A stretch of DNA of 14,302 nt from Coemansia sp. RSA 922 (taxonomy: Eukaryota; Kickxellomycota; Kickxellomycetes; Kickxellales; Kickxellaceae): NCBI GenBank assembly GCA_027577415.1, contig JANBQS010000628.1, positions 1 to 14,302 on the forward strand, in the 5' to 3' direction. Below are positions 1-7,209 of the stretch, piece by piece (positions within the stretch are counted from its first letter, which is position 1; each line of letters begins with the position of its first letter). The notes below the pieces were generated by a model. That model was not told where the DNA came from. It made no database searches and worked only from the letters and a program-made list of their open reading frames with translations. The translations under genes were made by a program, and so were the position numbers.

Positions 1-818
1 GGAAAAAAAAGGATTACAAAAAGATAGCTTTCCCGCCTGGCCCGCCCACGCGCAAAAAAGGCCAAGAAAAGGGGGGGAGTTGGGGTGGCATTCTCTTGAA
101 AAGTGTGCGCCCCAACGACAAACGAGCGAGAAAAAAGTTTTTCCAACACTATAATTTTTTCTGCCTTCACCAAAACAACCCACTTTTCTGCCCTTCTGGA
201 GAGACCTACTCTCTATCTGTCAAAGACCTGTGGACCCCGTCAAGCTCTTCTAGTCTACGTGCTGACTAGCTCTACCCGGCCACCTCCATCACTTGTACTC
301 TAAGGTCCAGCCAGCTCTCAAAAAACAAAGGGGCGGCTCCACCCACCCACCGCTCTCGCCCGCCTAAGCGCTACTCTTCTTTTTTTTTTTCTCCTCACCC
401 AAAAAGCTCCCACCCTTTTTTTTTTCCCATCAGCTTTGTGGCCTCGCTTCCTTTCTCCTTTTTCCAGCCAATCACCGCTCGCGACGTCTGGAGGGAGTCT
501 TTTTGCGCCTCCCTCTCTTCCCCCTCAGTGTTGTTGGTGGGCTTAGCGTGAGCTAAGGAGATTGCTACGTTCGGCGTAAACAGCCCGCCAGGCTTGTTTA
601 GCAATCCATTTTTTTCGACGCGTCCCTCGCGCAACGCGTGGACCCAAGTGACCTTATCTTTTTTTTTCTGCTTGGACGCGACCTGGACTCATCCCGTCTC
701 TAGTAATCATCCATCGCAGCTCAACTGTCACTACCACCACCGCCATCATCTCTATTAGTGTCTTGTCTCGTTGCTTGTCTGCCACACGAGGCATCACACC
801 CTTCTCTCGTCGGTTCAT
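1..818 (+). promoter_or_regulatory. Upstream region and probable long 5' leader of EPL1
   Basis: No gene is supported here. The stretch is rich in C and T on the plus strand, with T runs at 380-390, 416-425 and about 660-667, as in nucleosome-excluding fungal promoters. Reading every line, I find no ATG on the plus strand before the EPL1 start at 819, although CAT (ATG on the other strand) occurs several times. That asymmetry suggests much of it is transcribed as a scanned 5' leader. A CCAAT box in a good NF-Y/HAP context lies at 468-472. Short open frames at 103-303 (+) and 395-634 (-) have low-complexity, non-protein-like translations and are not called. Confidence 0.55.
468..472 (+). promoter_or_regulatory. 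CCAAT box upstream of EPL1
   Basis: The sequence reads AGCCAATCAC, the preferred context of the heterotrimeric CCAAT-binding factor (HAP/NF-Y). It lies about 350 bp upstream of the EPL1 ATG and next to T-rich tracts. It is a single short motif, so function is only suggested. Confidence 0.35.
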
Positions 819-3263
819 ATGGTCAATGCTCAGCGGTTCCGTGCGCGCAAGGTTGACCTCAAGCGGCCACTACCCGTCTTTCGCGCGGCGGACCTAGAAG
901 ACCTCGAAGATGACGATAACCGCCACGTAGATGCCATCGAGACTGGTGTCGAAAAGGATGAAGAAGCGGTAAGTTACCACCCCCTTGGTCCAACCAACGT
1001 GACTCTAGTGTTTATTGCAGCGTGCTGATACACATGTCATTTATTCCATATTTTCACCTTGTAGGAACACCATCTCCAAGCAGCCATCTCATCAACGCAT
1101 GCGGCAGCTTCGGGCGAGGCGCCCAGTAAGCAAGTGTATATTCCGACGCCCGACGCGTCCAAAGTCATTGATGCGTATGACGAATTGTACCTCAAGAACT
1201 TCACATGTCCGACATCGCTGATCCGGTCGTCCGAGACGGTCGAGGAGTGCTGTGCGACCTCGTACTGCATGGATGACGTGGATGCCGAGTGGCTCGCGGC
1301 TTTCAACGCACGGCGGGTCAAGGCGGACCAGCCCGCAATGTCAGAGGACCAATTTGAGCTCGGGATGGACCAGTTGGAGACTTTGACGCGAGACATGGTG
1401 TTTCTACGACCCGAAGATTTCCCGTCGGCTGAATATCTGGCATCGCATGCTGCGGATCGTGATCGGCCATTTTCTCGGGCCACAGTTGATCAAGTGTTTG
1501 AGCACTGGAAGCAACGGCGAATTGACAGCTCTTATAAGCCCATCATCCCCGCCCTGCAATATGAGGACACATCAAAGACCGAAATTGACCCCTATGTGTG
1601 CTTCCGCCGCCGTGAAGTGCGGCAGGGCCGCAAAACTAGGCGCGCCGACCAGCGCTCCCTCGAGCAACTGCGTCGCCTGCGTGTCAACCTGGCGATGGCC
1701 ACACAGATGCTCGAGATGTGCCTGGAGCGTGAGACCGCCAAGATTGAGATTATCACCGAGGCTCAGACCGTTGCTCGGCAGCGCGGGACTGTCTTGCGCA
1801 TGCGTCGGCGTCTTGGCGTCACAACTGCGTCTGACTTTGATGACCTGTTTGTGCCTCCCATGCAACAACGCAAGCGCATGGCAGCCCGCGACCCGTCGCA
1901 GCAGCGGCCGCGTGCCTCGGTGGTGCGCAAGCCTCGAATCGCCTCGGGGTTAGCCTCGGCAGCCGCTGCGGCAGCTGCTGCGGCTGGCGGCAATGGCGCT
2001 GGATCAGCGTCAGGATCGGGCATATTCGACGGTCTGCTTGGTGATCTTCTTATGCCGCAGCCGTATGCCTTGCCGCGCTCTATCTCCGTCCCCCAGTATC
2101 CAGTGCCTCAGCGCCTGGTGGATATGAGAGAGCGGATTCACGCCCGCTCAACGGCATACGATGCCAGATTGGCTAACGGATGGGTCGACGCCACGTTTGC
2201 TGGCCCCGCAATGAATCTTCATACGAACCGCGTCATTGACCCGCTGGCTGCCTCGTTCTGGTCCCCTCATATGCCTGCCGACGCCCACGCCCATGCGCCA
2301 ACAGCCTTCCGTATGCGCAGTGGTCGCTTGGGCCGCTTGTTCCTTGACCGCCGCACAGTCCGTGCTCACTCTGTGCCGGAGGACCGATTGCAGAAGTACC
2401 GAATGGGACTGCTTAGCCCCGAGGACCGCGTGCGTCTGCTGACGCGGACCATTGGCGATGCGGCTGATAGCAGTGGAGCAAGTTCAGTCTCCACTGCCTC
2501 TTCCAACATGTCGTCGATGGGTATCCCAGAAGAGCTGCTGCGTCCGTTCTCATTTGCCGTTGACCTGCTGCCATCCATGCCACCGCCTATGCAGCCAGTG
2601 CCCCTGCCCATGCCGCTTGCGGTGCCTGTCGCTGCCACTCTGTCGTCTCCGACTAGTTGTACGTCGTCGCTGTCTATGGCGGGCGTGCATGTGCCGCTGT
2701 CTTTGAATGCTACGCCGGCGTCGGTGATGGCTAACTCTGCCGCTTCACTGCTGCAGGCCATGCCTGGAGGTGGTGGCAGTCCGATGCATATTTCGTCGCC
2801 TCCACTATCGGCGGGCACAAATTCATCTATACCCGATCTTTCCGCTGCTCCCACGCCTATCAGCTTGCTGGCGATGGGCCGATTTCGCCCCCCTCACACA
2901 CCAATGACGGCAGTGGATACAGATGATGACAGCTCCCAACACAGCCCGCTCATGGCTAAAGCCGACATGGGCCGCAGCTTGAGTTGTCTCCACCCGGCTC
3001 CGCTCGCCTTGCACAAGTCTAACTCAATGACTGCTGCTATGTCCGGAGCACCGCAGTTACCCCATGGTATTTCGTCTGCTCCGAACACGGCAGTTGCGCC
3101 CATGCACTACCATCGATTTGACTCGTTGTCGCCACCCAAAACGCACCTCTCCAATATCAATATCCCGGCTCTTGTCTCTACCGTGAGCTCTCCTGCCATG
3201 GTGAGCATCTCGCCTCAGCTGGGCAGCGGGCCTCCACCTCCCATCTCGAATGCCGCAAAATGA
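819..3263 (+). CDS. EPL1: Enhancer of polycomb-like protein EPL1, NuA4 acetyltransferase subunit (join 819-968, 1065-3263)
   Basis: The spliced product is 782 aa. Epl1 scaffolds the Piccolo core of the NuA4 histone H4/H2A acetyltransferase in the nucleus, tying Esa1 and Yng2 to the nucleosome. The family signature is clear. The basic N-terminus RFRARKVDLKRPLPV (residues 6-20) leads to GVEKDEEA, joined across the intron to EHHLQAAI (51-58), then to YIPTPDAS from about 75. The diagnostic DPYVCFRRREVRQ block lies at about 225-237, followed by a basic helical segment. FRMRSGRLGRLFLDRR at about 465-480 matches a later conserved motif. Residues 349-357 are nine alanines, and from about 518 to the end the protein is Ser/Pro/Met/Ala-rich and probably disordered. 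I chose ATG 819, the first ATG, which places the family N-terminus at residue 6. The exon junction falls on a codon boundary. Identity is secure; the extent of the C-terminal activation-type region is less comparable with other fungi. Confidence 0.95.
969..1064 (+). other. EPL1: EPL1 intron 1 (96 nt, phase 0)
   Basis: The donor is GTAAGT and the acceptor CTTGTAG; a CTGAT branch-point-like site lies at about 1025-1029. Removing it joins DEEA to EHHLQAAI in frame, restoring an uninterrupted conserved EPL1 N-terminus. An earlier acceptor, TATTGCAG ending at 1020, would shift the frame and reach a stop at 1219-1221. Confidence 0.9.
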
Positions 3264-3636
3264 TTGGCTATTCTATTCGCTTTTGAGGCATTGGGTCTTG
3301 CGCTTCTTTTTTTACATCTTTCTATTTTGCCTTGTACTATATAAAAAATTCGATCGCTTTGTCTCTTTTAACTCCTTTTTGCGAAAGAACTCGTGCACTT
3401 TGAAAAGCTGTACAAAGGTGCCTTCATTGACGCAAAGCGAACATGGTTCTCTTTTGGGAGGGGGTTAACGAGGTTCTTGTGTGCTTCTCTTCCCTTCAGC
3501 AAGACGTTTGGAAGAGAAGCCAGGGGTTTGTTCAAACCGAAACACATTTTTTATTGTAATTATTTTTATTACTATTCGATATTCCTTGGTATCTCATCGC
3601 TTACGTTCTCCCTGCAATACTTGACAACTAGTTGCA
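3264..3636 (+). promoter_or_regulatory. EPL1 3' end and promoter of the downstream membrane-protein gene
   Basis: AT-rich intergenic DNA of 373 bp. It holds a TATA-like tract TATATAAAAAA at 3338-3348. An ATG at 3443 opens a 38-codon plus-strand frame ending with TAA at 3557-3559. If transcription starts shortly after the TATA tract, this would be an upstream ORF for the gene at 3637. Its translation resembles no known protein, and a transcription start downstream of 3445 would remove it. Confidence 0.4.
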
Positions 3637-4383
3637 ATGTCTGATACCAGTAATGGTGCTGGAGGTGTAGGTGCTCCTAGTCTTGAAGACATGCTTCGAG
3701 AAGAGCAAGCAAAGTCAAATATAAAAATTGCGCGTATGCTTAGCAGAACAAGGTTTAATAATATTATTGCTGGTTTTAATATTTTGGCATGCTCGTCGAT
3801 GATAGTGTGCCAAGTATATATGATTTTATACACTACCTCCTACTATACGTCGCTTATGTTTACAATACAGTATTTCCGACGCGGTATCATTATTATTTGG
3901 CTACTGGTGTTGATTTTATGTAACGCCATGCCATTATCATCATTTGTCGAGCTGTTTCCCTTGTTTTCCAAGTGGTGTGTACGGCATATTGCCTACGGGT
4001 TTGTGTTTGCTGCTATTGGAGCATTTACCCTACAAGACCCACTGACGCTTGCACTATACCAAGGTTACAGGCAAAAACTCTGTAAAGGCGATGACTACTC
4101 TGATTGCTCTCATTATATAGACCCGGATATCATGTTATACCTTATTATCGGTAATTGTACGGTATTTATGTCGACTCTAGTATTGGGGTGTATCAATTAT
4201 TTAATTGTGAAGTCAATGTTTTATAAACCGGGTGACGAGAAAGATGATGAAACTCTTACACCCAAGGAGTGGGCTAAACTTAGAAAACGGAACAAAGCCA
4301 ATAATAACGAGGAAGAGGAGGAGTTTGATGAGAAGAAGTTGAAAGAAATGCAGCGTAGGCTTGATGCTCTGCGGGATCCATAA
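3637..4383 (+). CDS. Four-transmembrane protein, possibly COPI-associated/TVP15-like
   Basis: This is a complete 248-aa intron-free frame. Residues 1-36 are a polar, presumably cytosolic N-terminus. Four hydrophobic segments lie at about 43-66, 78-99, 116-136 and 164-190. The loop between the third and fourth carries two cysteines (149, 157) that could form a lumenal disulfide. The tail from 198 is highly charged, with an EEEEE run and a predicted helical, coiled-coil-like end (about 230-248). The order (an FNIL-type first helix, an E-x-x-P turn before a helix with GFVFAAIGAFTL, a final helix near the C-terminus) recalls the small Golgi COPI_assoc/Tvp15 family, but no single motif is decisive. 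MARVEL-type or other tetraspan families are alternatives. The gene is strikingly AT-rich and uses ATT, TTA and AAT codons, unlike EPL1 and the genes to the right. I am confident it is coding, not of the family. Confidence 0.8.
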   Translation: MSDTSNGAGGVGAPSLEDMLREEQAKSNIKIARMLSRTRFNNIIAGFNILACSSMIVCQVYMILYTTSYYTSLMFTIQYFRRGIIIIWLLVLILCNAMPLSSFVELFPLFSKWCVRHIAYGFVFAAIGAFTLQDPLTLALYQGYRQKLCKGDDYSDCSHYIDPDIMLYLIIGNCTVFMSTLVLGCINYLIVKSMFYKPGDEKDDETLTPKEWAKLRKRNKANNNEEEEEFDEKKLKEMQRRLDALRDP

Positions 4384-4618
4384 ACATAGCGTGTGATATC
4401 TTGTCACCCCCTCCTACACGTTCAAATACTCGTTGTGACATGGTTCAATTATAAAGCAAATAGGTGTAGTATATTTGCAGGCGTCAATATCCACAATGCA
4501 ATATTGTAAATCGACATTAGTAAATACATAGCAATCATCAGGGGGGCAAATTATCGCTAACCACGTGCGCCCATGTTAACCACGAGCAAAGCCAGATTCA
4601 AATATACACTATGAGAGC

Positions 4619-4700
4619 GATGAGCTAATTGCCAATAACATCTCCAGGTAAACCTCCGAGAAGCTTAGACGCTAGGAGAGACACGCAACATTAGCTCATC
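4619..4700. repeat. Inverted repeat with 11-bp perfect arms
   Basis: The arms GATGAGCTAAT (4619-4629) and ATTAGCTCATC (4690-4700) are exact reverse complements with 60 nt between them. The spacer contains a smaller AGGT-AA-ACCT hairpin. No flanking target duplication is visible. With arms this short, such a pair in 14 kb could be chance. Confidence 0.4.
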
Positions 4701-4767
4701 CGCAGCCCCCAGTCATTTGCTGCGCCTACACGACTCTGTGGGCAGTGATTGGTGACCCATTGTCTAA

Positions 4768-5191
4768 ATGTCCAACATTGAGCCGACTTTGAAGAGACCA
4801 ATTTATGGTGGCAAGGACTGGGGACGTAGTAGGATGGATTAATGAGCGCATCACTGCCACTGGCATGTCCTATTACGACATGCCAAACATTTCTCCGGCT
4901 AGTCTGCGAACCTACGAGGTGCTTAATGTAGATGACAAGGTTGTTTTATAGGAGTTCTAACCGTTTCTTACAATATAGAGTGCCACCTAAACAACATATG
5001 CAAGGCGCATGGCTTCGAAACCTCAAGAGTATCTTATGTTAACTGGCGACAGGCCCCTGCTGGGCTACTCAGCTCTTCACATCGCTACTATAGTGCGGTG
5101 CCCTGCATCGCATATTCGATCTCTTTCTGCGCCGTATTCTCCTTTGGAAGCACTGACATCCAGCAGTCTAGGCTCCCGACATACGAGTGAA
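4768..5191 (+). pseudogene. Possible decayed gene remnant in two frames
   Basis: Three consecutive stretches read like real protein but sit in different frames. An ATG at 4768 opens MSNIEPTLKRPIYGGKDWG and stops after 24 codons. An ATG at 4805, in another frame, opens 48 codons including GWINERITATGMSYYDMP and SPASLRTYEVLNVDDK, stopping at 4949-4951. A frame matching the first resumes after a stop at 4933-4935 and stays open to about 5191 with segments such as KAHGFETSRVSYVNW. A CTAAC branch-like site and a TATAG acceptor at 4956-4978 hint at an intron between the last two parts, but the donor is weak and the intron would be only about 40 nt. I do not recognise the protein. A frameshifted pseudogene, an unusual multi-intron gene or chance are all possible. 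Confidence 0.3.
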
Positions 5192-5693
5192 ACAGAAAGA
5201 AAGAAATTGACTGCAAGGCCAATCACACTACTAGGAATTGGATCCCAGAGTTGTGTGGATCGCTGTCGAGTTAGGGCAAATCCGAGTCATTTGCATATTA
5301 AAGGAGATATACAAACTCTATATTTTCTAGTCATATAGCTACTAATTCACCAACGACTGTAGGCTTTTTAGCAAACTAATAAAAGAATAAATGACACCTA
5401 CTTCCTATTAACAATATATTTCATTTATACCTTTATTGGGCCATATCGGCGATGACAATGGCAAACGTTATATCAGGGAAGAAAAAAAAAAACAGGAGCA
5501 ACCGTCACTTTGTGTACCTGATTAGGTCATCACACCCCGTCGTCATGTGCACCCAAAGGGATACATTGTTCTACATGGCGCCCTTATCTACCCCAAGCAA
5601 GGTAATTCGCATTTGGCCCATCCCCTTTTCCCGGATCCAGGTGGCTATACCCCAACTGTAATGATCCGCGAGCGCGCATTGCCCAGCATGTCC

Positions 5694-5744
5694 TCGCTGA
5701 CAGCGAAACACCACAATTGAAATTCAAACAGAGTACATAAAAAG
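5694..5744 (+). promoter_or_regulatory. Candidate promoter of the 275-aa orphan: palindrome plus TATA-like box
   Basis: A 13-bp perfect palindrome TCGCTG-A-CAGCGA (5694-5706) sits 28 bp upstream of a TATA-like TACATAAAAAG (5734-5744). That box is about 130 bp before the ATG at 5874, and a pyrimidine-rich tract follows it. The arrangement is typical of a fungal core promoter. Which factor would bind the palindrome is unknown. Confidence 0.45.
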
Positions 5745-5824
5745 ACCCGCTCGCCCCTCCCCTCGCTCTTGTCATTTATTTCACTTCACTTACCTTTCTG
5801 ATTATTTTTACTGCTTCAAACTCA

Positions 5825-6052
5825 ATGTGCTTCTTCAAATACTGCGGCTCCCCCCTCGCCTGCCAGGAGCGCGATGTCCTCGAAGGTCCCTCTCGCACCA
5901 GGTACCGCGAGACCCATAAAGAGGGTCCGCCTCCAGCTGCCGTCACTACAAACCCCCAAACCCGAAAGCCACATCCCGCTTCCGGAGTGGAGCATTCGGT
6001 TCCTTGGGCGCTACAGCCCATACGCCCAGTCGCACTTCAGGGTAATCCGTAG
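5825..6052 (+). other. Overlapping upstream ORF of the 275-aa orphan
   Basis: An ATG at 5825, about 80 bp after the TATA-like box, opens a 75-codon frame that runs past the main start at 5874 in another frame. If transcription begins before 5825, ribosomes must skip this ATG. Position -3 is T here, against G at the main start, so leaky scanning is plausible. The translation does not look like a conserved protein. Confidence 0.35.
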
Positions 6053-6701
6053 GAGGCACACTGAGGCTCACGCGCGCTACAATGCGTACTGGGGATACGG
6101 GGACATCAAAAATCCAGATGGCACCTTGAGGGCGAGCGCTGCCCAGCAAAGGAGCATCCATGCAGAGCCCGACAGCACCGCCAGTCGTTTTCTGAAACGG
6201 TACTGTGAGGCATGGAATCGGGTTATGGCTGAGAGAGCGGCTAACATAGAGGCCGCCCTAAACGTCAAGTGGTGCCGCAGCGATGTCAAGGAGCTGCGCA
6301 GGCTCGATAGCCTAGACGACGACGAAATAGACGCCCTGCACCACGACAGACCAACCGCCGTGAATGTCGTCAACGTCAATTGCGCGGGCAGCACAGACAA
6401 GGGCGAGATCATTGCCAGACGTGCAAGCCCTCCTGATTTGGAGTACGGCCACATGCAAAAGAAGCGCGCCGTCTGCGGTGGCGACACCAACTCGCTGATA
6501 ATTATCAGCGAGTTGGACGGGCCGTCAACCCACGAGAGTGCTGGTGATGACCAGCCAATCGAGCAGCATTCTGGCGCCGAACAGCTCACCATGCCAAATG
6601 CTGGTGCTGCCACCGAGTTTCATGCCGCCACTCCTCAGCAGGACTGGCAGCTTCAACCTGGTGGCTATGCCCAACTGGTCTTTACTCGTCAACCTGGCTA
6701 G
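5874..6701 (+). CDS. Orphan protein of unknown function (275 aa)
   Basis: I do not recognise this protein. The frame is well supported as coding: codon third positions are GC-rich, it follows a plausible promoter, and composition rises sharply against the flanking AT-rich DNA. The N-terminus is basic (PIKRVRL at 14-20) and could be a nuclear signal. Residues 38-75 are aromatic and arginine-rich (W39, F43, Y47, Y50, W73), and 103-145 is probably helical. From 146 the chain is acidic, polar and likely disordered. SLIIISELD at 207-215 has the shape of a SUMO-interacting motif, a hydrophobic core followed by acidic residues. I use ATG 5874; an earlier out-of-frame ATG at 5825 opens a 75-codon frame that overlaps this start. 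The C-terminus is uncertain because a different frame across 6661-6771 ends in a protein-like basic tail. Confidence 0.7.
   Translation: MSSKVPLAPGTARPIKRVRLQLPSLQTPKPESHIPLPEWSIRFLGRYSPYAQSHFRVIRRRHTEAHARYNAYWGYGDIKNPDGTLRASAAQQRSIHAEPDSTASRFLKRYCEAWNRVMAERAANIEAALNVKWCRSDVKELRRLDSLDDDEIDALHHDRPTAVNVVNVNCAGSTDKGEIIARRASPPDLEYGHMQKKRAVCGGDTNSLIIISELDGPSTHESAGDDQPIEQHSGAEQLTMPNAGAATEFHAATPQQDWQLQPGGYAQLVFTRQPG
6487..6516. repeat. Perfect 30-bp palindrome inside a coding sequence
   Basis: The arm CCAACTCGCTGATAA (6487-6501) is followed directly, with no spacer, by its exact reverse complement (6502-6516). The centre is AATT-like and both strands therefore read identically. It encodes NSLIIISEL (206-214) in the orphan gene, and the same peptide is encoded on the minus strand. 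A 15-bp perfect arm pair with no spacer is not expected by chance in a window this size. Confidence 0.9.
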
Positions 6702-6852
6702 GGACCTTAGCGCAGCTGATGAACCCATCCACAGGATAGAGGCACCCGCCAGAAAAAGGACCAGAAGATGATAACCAAGCAAGAAGAACAGCCTAGCTTC
6801 GTCCCACCAATAACAGCTCCCGGTGCGTTGTCAGTTGTCAAAACATGGTGCG

Positions 6853-6875
6853 GTGTTAGAGACCGTCTCTAACAC
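6853..6875. repeat. 23-bp palindrome, 11-bp arms with a 1-nt centre
   Basis: GTGTTAGAGAC (6853-6863) and GTCTCTAACAC (6865-6875) are exact reverse complements around a single C. The element lies about 150 bp downstream of the orphan stop codon. It could be a protein-binding site or an RNA hairpin, but the sequence alone does not decide this. Confidence 0.6.
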
Positions 6876-7125
6876 TAGCCAACTTGTCCGTAGGCAGGTC
6901 CATGGCAGCATCATCATCATTATCAATAGCATTTTTTCTCTCCTTTTTCCATTATTAGTTCTCATTAGCAACAGTGCTTACTTTCATTAACATATCCATA
7001 CCATATAACCAGTGGCACTAAACGAGGCCAACAACCTCTGCGTTGCACTTGTAGCGGCACATAAATAATATTTTGAAAGAAAGGAGAGGATATGTCAAGA
7101 CAGTGAAAATAAGATTATATTTCTC

Positions 7126-7187
7126 GCCGAGGAGTATCTCCAGCCAGCGCGCCTAGGGCGCTGCCTTGCCTTTAAATACTCCTCGGC
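7126..7187 (-). repeat. 62-nt nested hairpin just downstream of the 120-aa minus-strand gene
   Basis: The outer arms GCCGAGGAGTAT (7126-7137) and ATACTCCTCGGC (7176-7187) match over 12 bp. Inside lies a second GC-rich stem, CAGCGC (7145-7150) with GCGCTG (7158-7163). The element begins 22 nt after the stop codon of the proposed minus-strand gene and so would lie in its 3' UTR. No target duplication flanks it. It may be a structured 3' UTR element or a small MITE-like insertion. Confidence 0.6.
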
Positions 7188-7209
7188 CATTCCAACATTT
7201 GATAAAAGC

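Larger units (their letters stand above)
4384..5873. other. 1.5-kb AT-rich gap without a confident gene
   Basis: I see no complete gene in this stretch. It contains an 11-bp inverted repeat (4619-4700), fragments that read like decayed protein-coding sequence (4768-5191), an AATAAA at 5386-5391, an A-run near 5481, and the promoter of the gene at 5874. Open frames at 5009-5338 and 5452-5661 have compositions unlike the real genes here and no recognisable motifs. I found no tRNA-like cloverleaf or T-loop signature. Confidence 0.5.
6702..7209. other. Intergenic region between convergent orphan genes
   Basis: This 508-bp stretch lies between the 3' ends of the plus-strand gene ending at 6701 and the minus-strand gene ending at 7210, so it should hold both 3' UTRs. 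It contains a palindrome at 6853-6875, a hairpin at 7126-7187 and AT-rich runs at about 6930-7000 and 7060-7120. I see no coding sequence apart from the alternative tail of the orphan gene, up to 6771. Confidence 0.5.

Noticed and set aside
103..634. Open frames 103-303 (+) and 395-634 (-) upstream of EPL1
   Set aside because: The first begins at a non-ATG codon and both translate to low-complexity sequence; the region fits a promoter and leader better.
1037..1483. Minus-strand frame opposite EPL1 exon 2, and similar antisense frames at 2366-2854, 11475-12008 and 12375-13073
   Set aside because: All are shadows of clearly identified plus-strand genes.
4438..4460. GGTTCAATT near 4442 as a tRNA T-loop
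   Set aside because: No acceptor, D or anticodon stem can be built around it on either strand.
5009..5338. 109-codon plus-strand frame MASKPQEYLMLTG...
   Set aside because: No motif, no GC-biased third positions, and it overlaps the more protein-like frame considered in the remnant at 4768-5191. Kept only as part of the gap description.
6077..6613. 178-codon minus-strand open frame opposite the 275-aa orphan
   Set aside because: The plus-strand frame has the promoter and better codon third-position bias. The minus frame is Ser/Leu-rich without motifs; the shared NSLIIISEL peptide is explained by the palindrome.
5641..6677. Near-repeat GTGGCTATACCCCAACTG (5641-5658) versus GTGGCTATGCCCAACTG (6661-6677)
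   Set aside because: The match is 17-18 bases with one substitution and one gap, and the flanks show no similarity, so a duplication is not supported.
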